Of a DNA stretch of 9,253 bases, positions 1 through 6,916 are shown one piece after another; the first letter of the stretch is position 1; every line of letters starts with the position of its first letter. Origin of the DNA: Gammaproteobacteria bacterium (GTDB lineage: Bacteria; Pseudomonadota; Gammaproteobacteria; Poriferisulfidales; Poriferisulfidaceae); NCBI GenBank assembly GCA_007571105.1, contig RKRZ01000100.1, positions 1 through 9,253 of the forward strand, in the 5' to 3' direction. The position numbers were made by a program, and so were the translations under genes. The notes beneath the pieces are model-generated. The model saw nothing but the letters and a program-made list of their open reading frames with translations. It was not told the DNA's origin and did not search any database.

Positions 1-2
1 GT

Positions 3-164
3 GGTCGGGGTCAATGGCACTGCAGCGGCGCGGAGACGATGGGTGAGTATCGGGAAAAAATCGAGAAAGATGCGCCGCTGGGGCGGCGCTTTCAGAACAT
101 TCTGATGGATGTGCCCAGTGTGGAAGACACGATCGCCATTCTGCGCGGGGTCAAGTCGCGCTAA
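3..164 (+). pseudogene. clpB: ClpB upstream fragment (end of first AAA+ domain), terminated by an in-frame TAA
   Basis: Reading in the frame that begins at base 3, the translation matches the end of the first nucleotide-binding domain of ClpB. It starts RGQWHCSGAETMGEYR, where the family reads roughly RGELHCVGATTLDEYR, and continues with IEKDAPLGRRFQ and PSVEDTIAILRGVKSR. The sensor-1 threonine and the paired arginine-finger residues (GRRF) are present. The frame then meets TAA at 162-164, exactly where E. coli ClpB has Tyr357 in the segment RYELHH. Homology resumes in the same frame straight after the stop, so this is a nonsense change and not a frameshift. Several usually conserved positions in the first 50 bases are altered (Glu, Met and Gly in AETMGEYR). 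The gene begins before the window. It could be a pseudogene, a split gene or a base-call error. Confidence 0.7.
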
Positions 165-167
165 GAG

Positions 168-1667
168 GTGCACCACGGCATAGAAATCACTGTTCCGGCG
201 CTGGTCGCTGCTGCCTTCTTGTCGACACGCTATCTGTCGGATCGCCGCCTGCCGGACAAGGCGATTGATCGGGTGGACGAGGCCGCCTCAAGGATGCGCA
301 TGGAAGTGGAGTCCATGCCGGAGGAAATGGACCGACTGGATCGCCGCCGCATCCAGCTCAAGATTGAGCAGCAGGCCTTGCGCAAGGAAGACGATGAGGT
401 GTCCCGAAAGCGTCTGGAAGCCTTGGAGAAGGAACTGGACCGGTTGGAGAGCGAATATGCCGCCTTGCAGGAAGTGTGGAAGGCGGAGAAGGCCGCAGTG
501 CAGGACACGGCCCACGTGAAGAAAGAACTGGACCAGGCCCGGTTGGAGATGGATCAGGCCCGCCGAGCCAATGATTTGGAGCGCGCAGCGGAATTGCAGC
601 ACGGCGTGATTCCTGATCTGGAAAGTCGTCTGGAAGCTGCGCACAGCACGGAGAAGCCGGAGACCACCCTGTTTCAGGATACGGTGACGGAAGAAGGAAT
701 TGCCGAAGTGGTGGCGCGGGCGACGGGCATTCCAATGGCGCGCCTGCTTGAAGGAGAACGGCAAAAGTTGTTGCGGATGGAGGACAGTCTGCATCAGCGC
801 GTGATTGGACAGGATGAAGCGGTAACGGCTGTCAGCCATGCGGTTCGCCGTTCGCGCTCCGGGCTGACCGATCCGAATCGTCCCATTGGGTCCTTTTTGT
901 TTCTGGGGCCGAGCGGAGTCGGCAAGACAGAGTTGTGCAAGGCACTGGCGGAATTTCTGTTCGACGATGAAGCGGCGATGGGGCGGTTTGATATGTCGGA
1001 GTACATGGAGAAGCATTCGGTTGCGCGCCTGATCGGCGCGCCGCCGGGCTATGTCGGTTATGAGGAAGGAGGCCGATTGACCGAAGCGATGCGGCGCCGA
1101 CCCTACTCCGTGGTGTTACTGGATGAGGTCGAGAAAGCACATCCGGACGTGTTCAACGTCCTGTTGCAGGTGTTTGATGACGGCCGCCTGACGGACGGTC
1201 ATGGACGAACCGTGAATTTTGCCAATACCGTCTTGATCATGACTTCGAATATCGGCAGTGATGAAATTCAGAAAATGGCGCGTGAAGAGCATGAGGCGAT
1301 CAAGCATGCAGTCCAACAACAGTTAAGCGAGCATTTCCGTCCGGAGTTTCTCAATCGGATTGATGAAACCGTGGTATTCAGGGTGTTGAGTCGAGAGCAG
1401 ATTCAGGCTATCGTGCACGTGCAACTGCAAGCATTGCGCCAACGTTTGGCGGAGCAGGAACTGTTGCTGGAAGTGACGGAGGGCGCAGAAGAATTCTTGG
1501 GCAACATCGGTTACGACCCGGAATACGGTGCTCGGCCTTTGCGGCGAGCCTTGCGGATATATCTGGAAAACCCTCTGGCGCAAGCCTTGCTGGAAGGGCA
1601 GTTCGCTCCCGGACAGACCGTGCAGGTTGACCGGTCCGGTGAAGGTTTGGGGTTCAGTCAGAAGTAA
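168..1667 (+). CDS. clpB: ClpB disaggregase, C-terminal part (middle domain and second AAA+ domain)
   Basis: ClpB is a hexameric cytoplasmic AAA+ chaperone that threads aggregated proteins through its pore with DnaK/DnaJ/GrpE. This open stretch of 499 codons starts at a GTG six bases after the TAA at 162-164. It holds the small subdomain of the first AAA+ domain (residues 1-45), the coiled-coil middle domain (about 50-165, with EVWKAEKAA) and a complete second AAA+ domain. That domain shows Walker A GPSGVGKT (247-254), pore loop GYVGYEEGG (294-302), Walker B VVLLDE (315-320), sensor-1 Asn361, the arginine finger in FLNRIDE (about Arg397) and sensor-2 GARPLRR (454-460). E. coli ClpB from the equivalent position is also 499 residues, so nothing is missing downstream. 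The GTG is probably not a natural start: it falls inside a folded domain and has no clear ribosome binding site. As drawn, the product lacks the N-domain and first ATPase. Identity is certain; expression as a working protein is doubtful. Confidence 0.9.
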   Translation: MHHGIEITVPALVAAAFLSTRYLSDRRLPDKAIDRVDEAASRMRMEVESMPEEMDRLDRRRIQLKIEQQALRKEDDEVSRKRLEALEKELDRLESEYAALQEVWKAEKAAVQDTAHVKKELDQARLEMDQARRANDLERAAELQHGVIPDLESRLEAAHSTEKPETTLFQDTVTEEGIAEVVARATGIPMARLLEGERQKLLRMEDSLHQRVIGQDEAVTAVSHAVRRSRSGLTDPNRPIGSFLFLGPSGVGKTELCKALAEFLFDDEAAMGRFDMSEYMEKHSVARLIGAPPGYVGYEEGGRLTEAMRRRPYSVVLLDEVEKAHPDVFNVLLQVFDDGRLTDGHGRTVNFANTVLIMTSNIGSDEIQKMAREEHEAIKHAVQQQLSEHFRPEFLNRIDETVVFRVLSREQIQAIVHVQLQALRQRLAEQELLLEVTEGAEEFLGNIGYDPEYGARPLRRALRIYLENPLAQALLEGQFAPGQTVQVDRSGEGLGFSQK

Positions 1668-3369
1668 GCCGATCGCGCAAGAAATCCGGAAACTGATCAA
1701 GGGCCAGAACTTCCGGCTCACTCGAACCGCGGCGCTGGTATTCGAGTTGGCTTTCATCCAGGCCGCGCTCGCTGATGACGATTCGGTGGGGAATGCCGAT
1801 CAGGTCCGCTTCCGCAAACATGACGCCGGGGCGGAGCCCGCGGTCATCCAGCAGCACCTCGATTCCTGACTCGGTGCATTGCCGGTACAAGTCTTCCGTA
1901 GCGTCGCGCACCGCATCGCTGCGGTCGAATCCGATCGGGCAAAGCAACAGCCGGAATGGGGCCATGGCGTCCGTCCAGATGATGCCGTGCTCGTCATGGT
2001 TTTGTTCGATTGCGGCTGCCACAATGCGGGTGATGCCAATGCCGTAGCATCCCATGATGACGGTCTTTTTGTTGCCGTCCGGATCCAGCACGGTGCAATC
2101 CATGGCCTGGCTGTATTTGTCGCCCAGCTGAAAAATATGGCCAACCTCCACGCCGCGTGCGCTGCGAACCGAGCCACTGCCGTCCGGACTGGGTTCGCCG
2201 TCTTCCAGATTGCGAAGATCGCAGACCGTGCCCAAGGCCGCGTTGCGTTCCCAGTTGACGCCGGTATAGTGCGTGCCTTCCGTGTTGCCGCCGCAGACAA
2301 AATCCGAAAGTACGGCCGCCCAGGCATCGACATAACAGGGAATGTTCAGGCCTACGGGACCCAAAGATCCGACGGGGCAACCCAACCGCTCTTTGATTTC
2401 TTCGGCGTCGGCGAAGCGCAGAGGCGCATCGACACCCTCTAGTCGGGCAGCTTTGACGGCATTCAGATGATGATCGCCGCGCAAAATCAGCGCAACCAAA
2501 GAGTTATCCGGGGCATGAACGATGAGAGTTTTGACGACCCGCTCGAGGGGGACATCCAGAAATGCACTGACTTCCTCGACGCTGTGTTGTCCGGGGGTGT
2601 CGACATGCACCAGGTTTTCTGTCGGAGCCGGGTGCTGTGAGATGTCTGGCGCAGGAGCGGGGGCTTGCTCGACATTGGCGGCGTAGTCGGAGTTCTCCGC
2701 ATACACGATTTCATCTTCGCCGGAATCGGCCAGGACATGAAACTCATGCGATACCGCGCCACCAATGGCGCCCGAGTCTGCCTGGACATAGCGGTATTCC
2801 AGGCCGAGGCGGTCAAAAATCCGGCAATAGGCCAGGCGCATATCCTCGTAGGTCTCTGCCAGGCTGTCGGCATCCATGTGGAAGGAATAGGCATCCTTCA
2901 TGGCGAATTCGCGGGCGCGCATGACGCCGAAGCGCGGTCGAATTTCGTCGCGAAACTTGGTCTGGATCTGGTAATAGTTCACGGGCAATTGCCGGTAGCT
3001 TTGCAATTCGCGCCGTGCGATGTCGGTAATGACTTCCTCGTGAGTGGGGCCGAAGCAGAATTCGCGTTGGTGGCGGTCCTGCAGGCGCAGCAATTCCGGG
3101 CCGTACTGCTCCCAGCGCCCGGATTCCATCCACAGTTCTGCCGGCTGCACTGCCGGCATGATCAATTCCAGCGCACCAGCCCGGTTCATTTCCTCTCGAA
3201 CCGCGGACTCGACCTTGCGCACCACGCGCAAGCCCAGCGGCATCCAGGTGTAAAGGCCCGAAGCCAGTGCACGGATCATGCCGGCGCGGACCATTAACTG
3301 GTGACTGACGACCTCGGTGTCCGCAGGCGTCTCACGCAACGTAGTCAGAGGGAAGCGGGACAGGCGCAT
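1654..3369 (-). CDS. proS: Prolyl-tRNA synthetase (bacterial type, with editing domain)
   Basis: Class II aminoacyl-tRNA synthetase that charges tRNA-Pro with proline in the cytoplasm. The product is 571 residues, against 572 in E. coli. Motif 1 lies near GALELIMPAVQPAELW (65-80). Motif 2 covers CFGPTHEEV (105-113) and TKFRDEIRPRFGVMRAREF (137-155), and motif 3 is GCYGIGITRIV (440-450). The insertion domain that hydrolyses Ala-tRNA-Pro spans about 225-405 and keeps the lysine of VVKTLIV (Lys280, equivalent to E. coli Lys279). An Ala/Pro-rich linker (about 236-250) enters it. The anticodon-binding domain follows from about 470, with RPGVMFAEADLIGIPHRIV near 513-531. I chose the ATG at 3369 because the protein then begins MRLSRFPLTTLRETPAD like its homologues; the open frame runs 32 codons further upstream with no family similarity. 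The gene is convergent with clpB and its last 14 bases overlap the clpB end. Confidence 0.97.
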   Translation of the reverse strand: MRLSRFPLTTLRETPADTEVVSHQLMVRAGMIRALASGLYTWMPLGLRVVRKVESAVREEMNRAGALELIMPAVQPAELWMESGRWEQYGPELLRLQDRHQREFCFGPTHEEVITDIARRELQSYRQLPVNYYQIQTKFRDEIRPRFGVMRAREFAMKDAYSFHMDADSLAETYEDMRLAYCRIFDRLGLEYRYVQADSGAIGGAVSHEFHVLADSGEDEIVYAENSDYAANVEQAPAPAPDISQHPAPTENLVHVDTPGQHSVEEVSAFLDVPLERVVKTLIVHAPDNSLVALILRGDHHLNAVKAARLEGVDAPLRFADAEEIKERLGCPVGSLGPVGLNIPCYVDAWAAVLSDFVCGGNTEGTHYTGVNWERNAALGTVCDLRNLEDGEPSPDGSGSVRSARGVEVGHIFQLGDKYSQAMDCTVLDPDGNKKTVIMGCYGIGITRIVAAAIEQNHDEHGIIWTDAMAPFRLLLCPIGFDRSDAVRDATEDLYRQCTESGIEVLLDDRGLRPGVMFAEADLIGIPHRIVISERGLDESQLEYQRRGSSEPEVLALDQFPDFLRDRLTSD

Positions 3370-3464
3370 AGACGCGCATTCTACAAAATGAGTCGGCTTT
3401 GAATGATGCGTTGCGGAGAGCGTGTATACTGAAATGCTCCCGCGTTTCAGCCCGTATCTCCCCA
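3370..3464. promoter_or_regulatory. Divergent intergenic region between proS and the LysR-type gene
   Basis: This 95-bp gap must hold the promoters of both divergent genes. On + there is TATACT at 3425-3430, a good -10 element 35 bases before the LysR start, but I find no convincing -35 at 17-18 bp; TTGAAT lies 20 bp upstream. On - there is TAGAAT (complement of 3378-3383), which would place the proS transcript start almost at its ATG and give a near-leaderless message. Neither start codon has a strong Shine-Dalgarno sequence. LysR-type regulators often bind the gap with their divergent neighbour. A T-N11-A type site is not clear by eye. Confidence 0.35.
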
Positions 3465-4370
3465 ATGTCCGACCGTCGCCTGAAGGCTTTCTACACCGTT
3501 GCGCGACTGTTGAATTTCACCAAGGCAGCGAAGGCCTTGCACCTGACGCAGCCGGCCGTGACCTTTCAGATTCGGCAGTTGGAGGACTACTACAAGGTTC
3601 GCTTGTTCGATCGTCGCCATAACCGCATCACATTGACGGAGCCTGGGCGCAAGATGTATGAATACGCTGAGAAAGTGTTTCGCCTCTACGGCGAGATGGA
3701 GGCCGAAATGACCCGACTTGTGGGAGATTTGAGTAGCCCGGTAACCGTCGGGGCAAGCAATACCATTGCCGTGTATATGCTGCCGCGATTGTTGCGAGAG
3801 TTCTGCCTGGAACATCCGGATATGTCTTTGCGGATGAAAATTTCAAATACCGAGGGGGTTGCGGATATGGTAGAAAACGGGACGGCTGATCTGGGCATTG
3901 TGGAGGGCCCTGTCGACAGCAGATCGCTGCATGTGGAGATGTACAAGATGGACGAATTAGTTGCGATTGCGTTGCCTTCGCATCCCTTATTGAGTAGAGT
4001 TCCCGTACGGATTCGGGAGGTGCTGGATTATCCGTTTATTATTCGGGAAGAAGGTTCCGGCACACGAGAGGTCATCATGAACTATTTGAAACGACAGCGC
4101 GTCAATACCGATCGCATGGATATTGTGATGGAATTGGGTAGTCTGGATGCGATCAAGGGCGCCGTGGAAGCCGGCATGGGGGTGTCGATTCTGTCCCGGG
4201 AAACTTTGCACAAGGAATTGGAATTGGGGACCTTGGGATGTGCTTCGTTGACTCCGCCGCTGACGCGCAAATTGTCTCTGGTTAGCATCAACCAACCGCA
4301 TCAACCGCCGGTGGTGAGCGCCCTGATGAACTTTATGCTGCGCTTTGCTTCAGGGACGGGAGTAGCTTGA
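3465..4370 (+). CDS. LysR-type transcriptional regulator
   Basis: A DNA-binding regulator of 301 residues, the normal size for the LysR family. The N-terminal winged helix-turn-helix occupies residues 1-60, with the signature FTKAAKALHLTQPAVTFQIR (18-37) followed by LEDYYKVRLFDRR. A linker helix leads to the effector-binding domain from about residue 91 (VTVGASNTIAVYMLPRLL), which has the periplasmic-binding-protein fold; TADLGIVEG (140-148) and GAVEAGMGVSILS are typical segments of it. I chose the ATG at 3465 because it starts the domain directly; an earlier start at 3399 adds 22 residues unlike the family. The stop overlaps the next start by one base (TGATG), so it is probably cotranscribed and translationally coupled with the permease gene. 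The effector and targets cannot be read from the sequence. Its divergence from proS and linkage to the permease make the permease promoter region and its own promoter the first candidates. Confidence 0.93.
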   Translation: MSDRRLKAFYTVARLLNFTKAAKALHLTQPAVTFQIRQLEDYYKVRLFDRRHNRITLTEPGRKMYEYAEKVFRLYGEMEAEMTRLVGDLSSPVTVGASNTIAVYMLPRLLREFCLEHPDMSLRMKISNTEGVADMVENGTADLGIVEGPVDSRSLHVEMYKMDELVAIALPSHPLLSRVPVRIREVLDYPFIIREEGSGTREVIMNYLKRQRVNTDRMDIVMELGSLDAIKGAVEAGMGVSILSRETLHKELELGTLGCASLTPPLTRKLSLVSINQPHQPPVVSALMNFMLRFASGTGVA

Positions 4371-5431
4371 TGGGCGCGATTCGAGACTGGTACCAACGGC
4401 ACTTCAACGACCCGCAGGTGTTGGCGCTGCTGGCGGCGTTAGCGCTGGGGTTGATTGTTGTTCTGTGGGTAGGCGAAGTTCTGGTGCCTTTGCTGGTCAG
4501 CGTATTGCTGGCTTATATCCTGGAAGGATTGGTGCGCATCCTGCAGGCACGGATGGCGCGAATGATGGCGATGTTGCTGGTGTATTTCCTGTTTGTCGCC
4601 AGTCTGATGGTGCTGTTGCTGTGGCTGGTGCCTTTGCTGTCGCAGCAGATCGTCGATTTGGCTGTGCGCCTGCCCAACATGATTGCGACAGTGCAGAATT
4701 GGGTGGAGTCTCTGCCGCAGTGGTATCCGGAATTGATCAGTCCGGTGCAGGCAGAACAAATTCTGGCGGCCGTGCGGACCGAAGTGCTGGCCTTCGGAGA
4801 TGAAGTGATTCGGTTTTCAGTCGATACGGTGGTGGATGCCCTGTCGGTTGTGGTGTACACCATTCTGGTGCCGATTCTGGTGTTCTTTCTGCTCAAGGAC
4901 AAGCAGAAAATCATGGATTGGTTGACCGATCACTTTCCGGGACAGACGGCGCTGAACAGGGCTGTGCTGCATGAAATGCATCTCAAGGCTTCCAGCTATC
5001 TGCGCGGCAAGCTGGTCGAGATTCTGGTGGTGTGGGTGGCGACCTATATCGTGTTTGTCTTGTTCGGCCTGCAATACGCTTTGCTGTTGTCGTTTCTGGT
5101 CGGGGTGTCGGTGATCATTCCCTATGTGGGTGCCGTGGTGGTGACGATTCCAGTGTTGCTGGTCGGCGTGTCGCAGTGGGGCGTCTCGCCGCAGTTGGCG
5201 TGGATGTTCCTGTCGTATCTGGTGGTGCAGTTCCTGGACGGGAACGTACTGGTCCCACTGCTGTTCTCGGAAGTGGTCGATCTGCACCCGGCCGCGATTC
5301 TGGCGGCGATTCTGGTGTTTGGCGGCTTGTGGGGTGTCTGGGGTGTCTTGCTTGCTATTCCCTTGGCGTCCCTGATCGATGTGGTGCTGCGGTTGTGGCC
5401 GAAGCCACAATCTCCAGCGGAGGGTGGCTGA
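4370..5431 (+). CDS. perM: AI-2E family transporter / PerM-like permease
   Basis: An inner-membrane protein of 353 residues, the usual length for the PerM / AI-2E transporter family (formerly UPF0118). Hydrophobic stretches lie at about 17-35, 37-55, 66-90, 152-176, 214-232, 236-268, 275-290 and 305-340. A soluble, more polar segment between about 91 and 150 fits the family topology. Family hallmarks are FFLLKDKQKI (172-181), IPYVGAVVVTIP (250-261) and QFLDGNVLVPLLFSEVVDLHP (287-307). Some members have been linked to autoinducer-2 export or to Na+/H+ exchange; the substrate here is unknown. The ATG at 4370 overlaps the LysR stop by one base and is preceded by GGGAG about 8 bases upstream, a good ribosome binding site. 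A TTG one codon earlier is less likely. In E. coli perM also lies in the bcp-dapA-bamC neighbourhood, which supports the symbol. Confidence 0.9.
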   Translation: MGAIRDWYQRHFNDPQVLALLAALALGLIVVLWVGEVLVPLLVSVLLAYILEGLVRILQARMARMMAMLLVYFLFVASLMVLLLWLVPLLSQQIVDLAVRLPNMIATVQNWVESLPQWYPELISPVQAEQILAAVRTEVLAFGDEVIRFSVDTVVDALSVVVYTILVPILVFFLLKDKQKIMDWLTDHFPGQTALNRAVLHEMHLKASSYLRGKLVEILVVWVATYIVFVLFGLQYALLLSFLVGVSVIIPYVGAVVVTIPVLLVGVSQWGVSPQLAWMFLSYLVVQFLDGNVLVPLLFSEVVDLHPAAILAAILVFGGLWGVWGVLLAIPLASLIDVVLRLWPKPQSPAEGG

Positions 5432-5434
5432 GTC

Positions 5435-5917
5435 TTAGGCTTTGGACGTCTCGATGAGAGCGTCCAGTACTTCCGTTGCGTGGTCGGGGACCCGAACTTT
5501 GCGCCAGACCCGACGAACAATGCCGTCCGGATCAATCAAAAAAGTGCTGCGCTCGATGCCGCGCACCTTGCGCCCGTACATGTTCTTCAGTTTCATGACG
5601 CCATAGCGCTTGCAGGCGACTTCATCCGGGTCAGATACCAGATCAAACGGAAACTTGTGTTTGGTCTTGAAGTTCTCGTGTGTCTTGACTGAGTCGCGAG
5701 AGAGTCCGAGTACGACGGTTTTGCGCCGCCGAAAACGTGTATGGAGGGTGCGAAAATCCTGTCCTTGCGTGGTGCAGCCCGGGGTATGATCTTTGGGATA
5801 AAAATACAGCACGACAAACTTTCCGCGCAAGTCGGACAAGCAAATGTTTTTGTCCCCGGTTGCGGGCAGTTCGAAGTCGGGAGCAGGCTTCCCTTCCTTA
5901 ATCGCAGGAGCGGCCAT
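5435..5917 (-). CDS. bcp: Thioredoxin-dependent thiol peroxidase, Bcp/PrxQ family
   Basis: A cytoplasmic peroxiredoxin that reduces hydrogen peroxide and organic hydroperoxides. The 160 residues form a thioredoxin-like fold: APDFELPAT (12-20), VVLYFYPKDHTPGCT (35-49), VLGLSRDS (69-76) and RSTFLIDPDG (123-132). The active site is Thr45, peroxidatic Cys48 and Arg123. Typical Bcp proteins have a resolving cysteine five residues after the peroxidatic one (CTVQAC in E. coli). Here that position is glutamine (CTTQGQ), so this is a one-cysteine variant or one that resolves elsewhere. The other cysteines are Cys26 and Cys102; Cys102 aligns with E. coli Cys99. I chose the ATG at 5917; a TTG three codons upstream is possible. 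The stop is 3 bp from the perM stop, with no room for a terminator between the convergent genes. Confidence 0.95.
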   Translation of the reverse strand: MAAPAIKEGKPAPDFELPATGDKNICLSDLRGKFVVLYFYPKDHTPGCTTQGQDFRTLHTRFRRRKTVVLGLSRDSVKTHENFKTKHKFPFDLVSDPDEVACKRYGVMKLKNMYGRKVRGIERSTFLIDPDGIVRRVWRKVRVPDHATEVLDALIETSKA

Positions 5918-5949
5918 GGCATTCAATAATCAAGAAATTTTGAGGTTTC

Positions 5950-5978
5950 AGCATAGCATATCTGCAGAAAATTCCGAA
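5950..5978 (-). promoter_or_regulatory. Predicted bcp promoter (extended -10)
   Basis: On the minus strand TGCTATGCT (complement of 5950-5958) forms an extended -10 element, TG-N-TATGCT. A weak -35, TTCGGA (complement of 5973-5978), lies 17 bp upstream. Transcription would start near 5943, about 26 bases before the ATG at 5917. The -35 is shared with the opposing dapA promoter. The call rests on motif matching by eye. Confidence 0.5.
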
Positions 5979-6001
5979 GGCATCGGCAGGTTTGCTATGA
6001 T
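5972..6001 (+). promoter_or_regulatory. Predicted dapA promoter (extended -10)
   Basis: TGCTATGAT at 5993-6001 is an extended -10 element (TG-N-TATGAT). TTCCGA at 5972-5977 is a weak -35 with an 18-bp spacer. Transcription would start near 6008 and leave a leader of about 24 bases, too short for a lysine riboswitch. The promoter would drive dapA and bamC together. Confidence 0.55.
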
Positions 6002-6031
6002 GACTGCGGTTTTCTAAAGTCCCTGACACAC

Positions 6032-6916
6032 ATGGCCCAATTTTATGGCAGCATGGTTGCCATGGTGACCCCTATGACAGCTTCCGGAGAAGTGGATTAC
6101 ACGGCACTGGGCGAGTTAGTCGAGTTTCACCTGGACGCGGGCAGCGATGCCTTGGTGCCGGTGGGCACGACTGGCGAGTCGGCGACGCTCAATCTGGTGG
6201 AGCATCACGAGGTGATCACTCGTGTCGTGGATCAGGTTCGGGGGCGAATTCCGGTGATTGCCGGCACGGGAGCGAACGCAACGACGGAGGCGGTTGAATT
6301 GACGCGGCGGGCAGAAGACGCAGGAGCGGATGCATGCCTGACGGTGACGCCGTACTACAATAAACCGACACAGGATGGTTTATATCAGCATTACCGGGCG
6401 GTTGCGCACGCAGCAAAAACTCCGCAGATTTTGTATAACGTTCCCGGAAGAACGGCTTGCGACATGTTGCCGGAGACCGTAGCGCGCTGCGCGGAACTTC
6501 CCGGCGTTGTCGGAATCAAAGAGGCTACAGGAGATGTGCAGCGCATCCGGCAATTGCGTGACGCGTGTCCGGAGGATTTTCTGATTATCAGTGGAGATGA
6601 TGCAACGGCGATGGAGACATTATTCAATGGCGGGGTGGGGGTTATTACGGTCACAGGCAATGTGGCCCCGCGCCTGATGCACCAGATGTGTGCGGCAGCG
6701 ACTTCCGGCGATGCAGAGACGGCGCAGGAGCACAACCGGAAGCTTGATGCATTGCATCGGGATTTGTTTGTGGAATCCAATCCGATTCCGGCCAAATGGT
6801 GCTTGTATGAAATGGGCCTGATCCGGGAAGGAATTCGGCTTCCTCTGACGCCGCTCTCAGAGCAGCATCACAATCGTTTGCGCACAGCCATGCGCACGGC
6901 GGAAGTGTTGGCATGA
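6032..6916 (+). CDS. dapA: 4-hydroxy-tetrahydrodipicolinate synthase
   Basis: Condenses pyruvate with aspartate semialdehyde, the first committed step to diaminopimelate and lysine, in the cytoplasm. The product is 294 residues (E. coli 292) and forms one TIM barrel. Active-site residues are all in place: the Schiff-base lysine Lys163 in GIKEATG (161-167), Thr46-Thr47 in PVGTTGES, Tyr109 in TPYYNKP, Tyr135 in LYNVPGRT, and Arg140. Of the residues that form the lysine feedback site in E. coli, Ser50, Ala51, His58, Asn82, Glu86 and Tyr108 are kept, while E. coli His53 is replaced by Leu55. Since His58 and Glu86 remain, lysine inhibition is likely (inference). The ATG at 6032 gives the family N-terminus; its ribosome binding site is weak. 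The stop overlaps the bamC start by 4 bases (ATGA), so the pair is an operon, as in E. coli. Confidence 0.98.
   Translation: MAQFYGSMVAMVTPMTASGEVDYTALGELVEFHLDAGSDALVPVGTTGESATLNLVEHHEVITRVVDQVRGRIPVIAGTGANATTEAVELTRRAEDAGADACLTVTPYYNKPTQDGLYQHYRAVAHAAKTPQILYNVPGRTACDMLPETVARCAELPGVVGIKEATGDVQRIRQLRDACPEDFLIISGDDATAMETLFNGGVGVITVTGNVAPRLMHQMCAAATSGDAETAQEHNRKLDALHRDLFVESNPIPAKWCLYEMGLIREGIRLPLTPLSEQHHNRLRTAMRTAEVLA

Noticed and set aside
162..167. clpB break as a frameshift
   Set aside because: ClpB similarity continues in the same frame on both sides of the TAA, so it is a nonsense change.
288..1016. Long open frame of 242 codons on the minus strand inside clpB
   Set aside because: It is antisense to strongly conserved ClpB coding sequence and its translation has the His/Gln/Leu-rich look of a shadow frame.
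162..1667. Recoded stop codon or altered genetic code explaining the clpB TAA
   Set aside because: TAA also ends clpB, bcp and bamC at the expected places, so it acts as a normal stop in this genome.
3370..3465. Upstream extension of the proS reading frame by 32 codons
   Set aside because: The added residues do not look like any ProRS N-terminus, and starting at 3369 gives the expected length and MRLSRFPLTT start.
4817..5410. Open frame of 197 codons on the minus strand inside perM
   Set aside because: Its translation is a run of His, Gln and Arg caused by the complementary strand of a Leu/Val-rich membrane gene.
6002..6031. Lysine riboswitch before dapA
   Set aside because: The predicted leader is only about 24 bases, far shorter than a lysine riboswitch.
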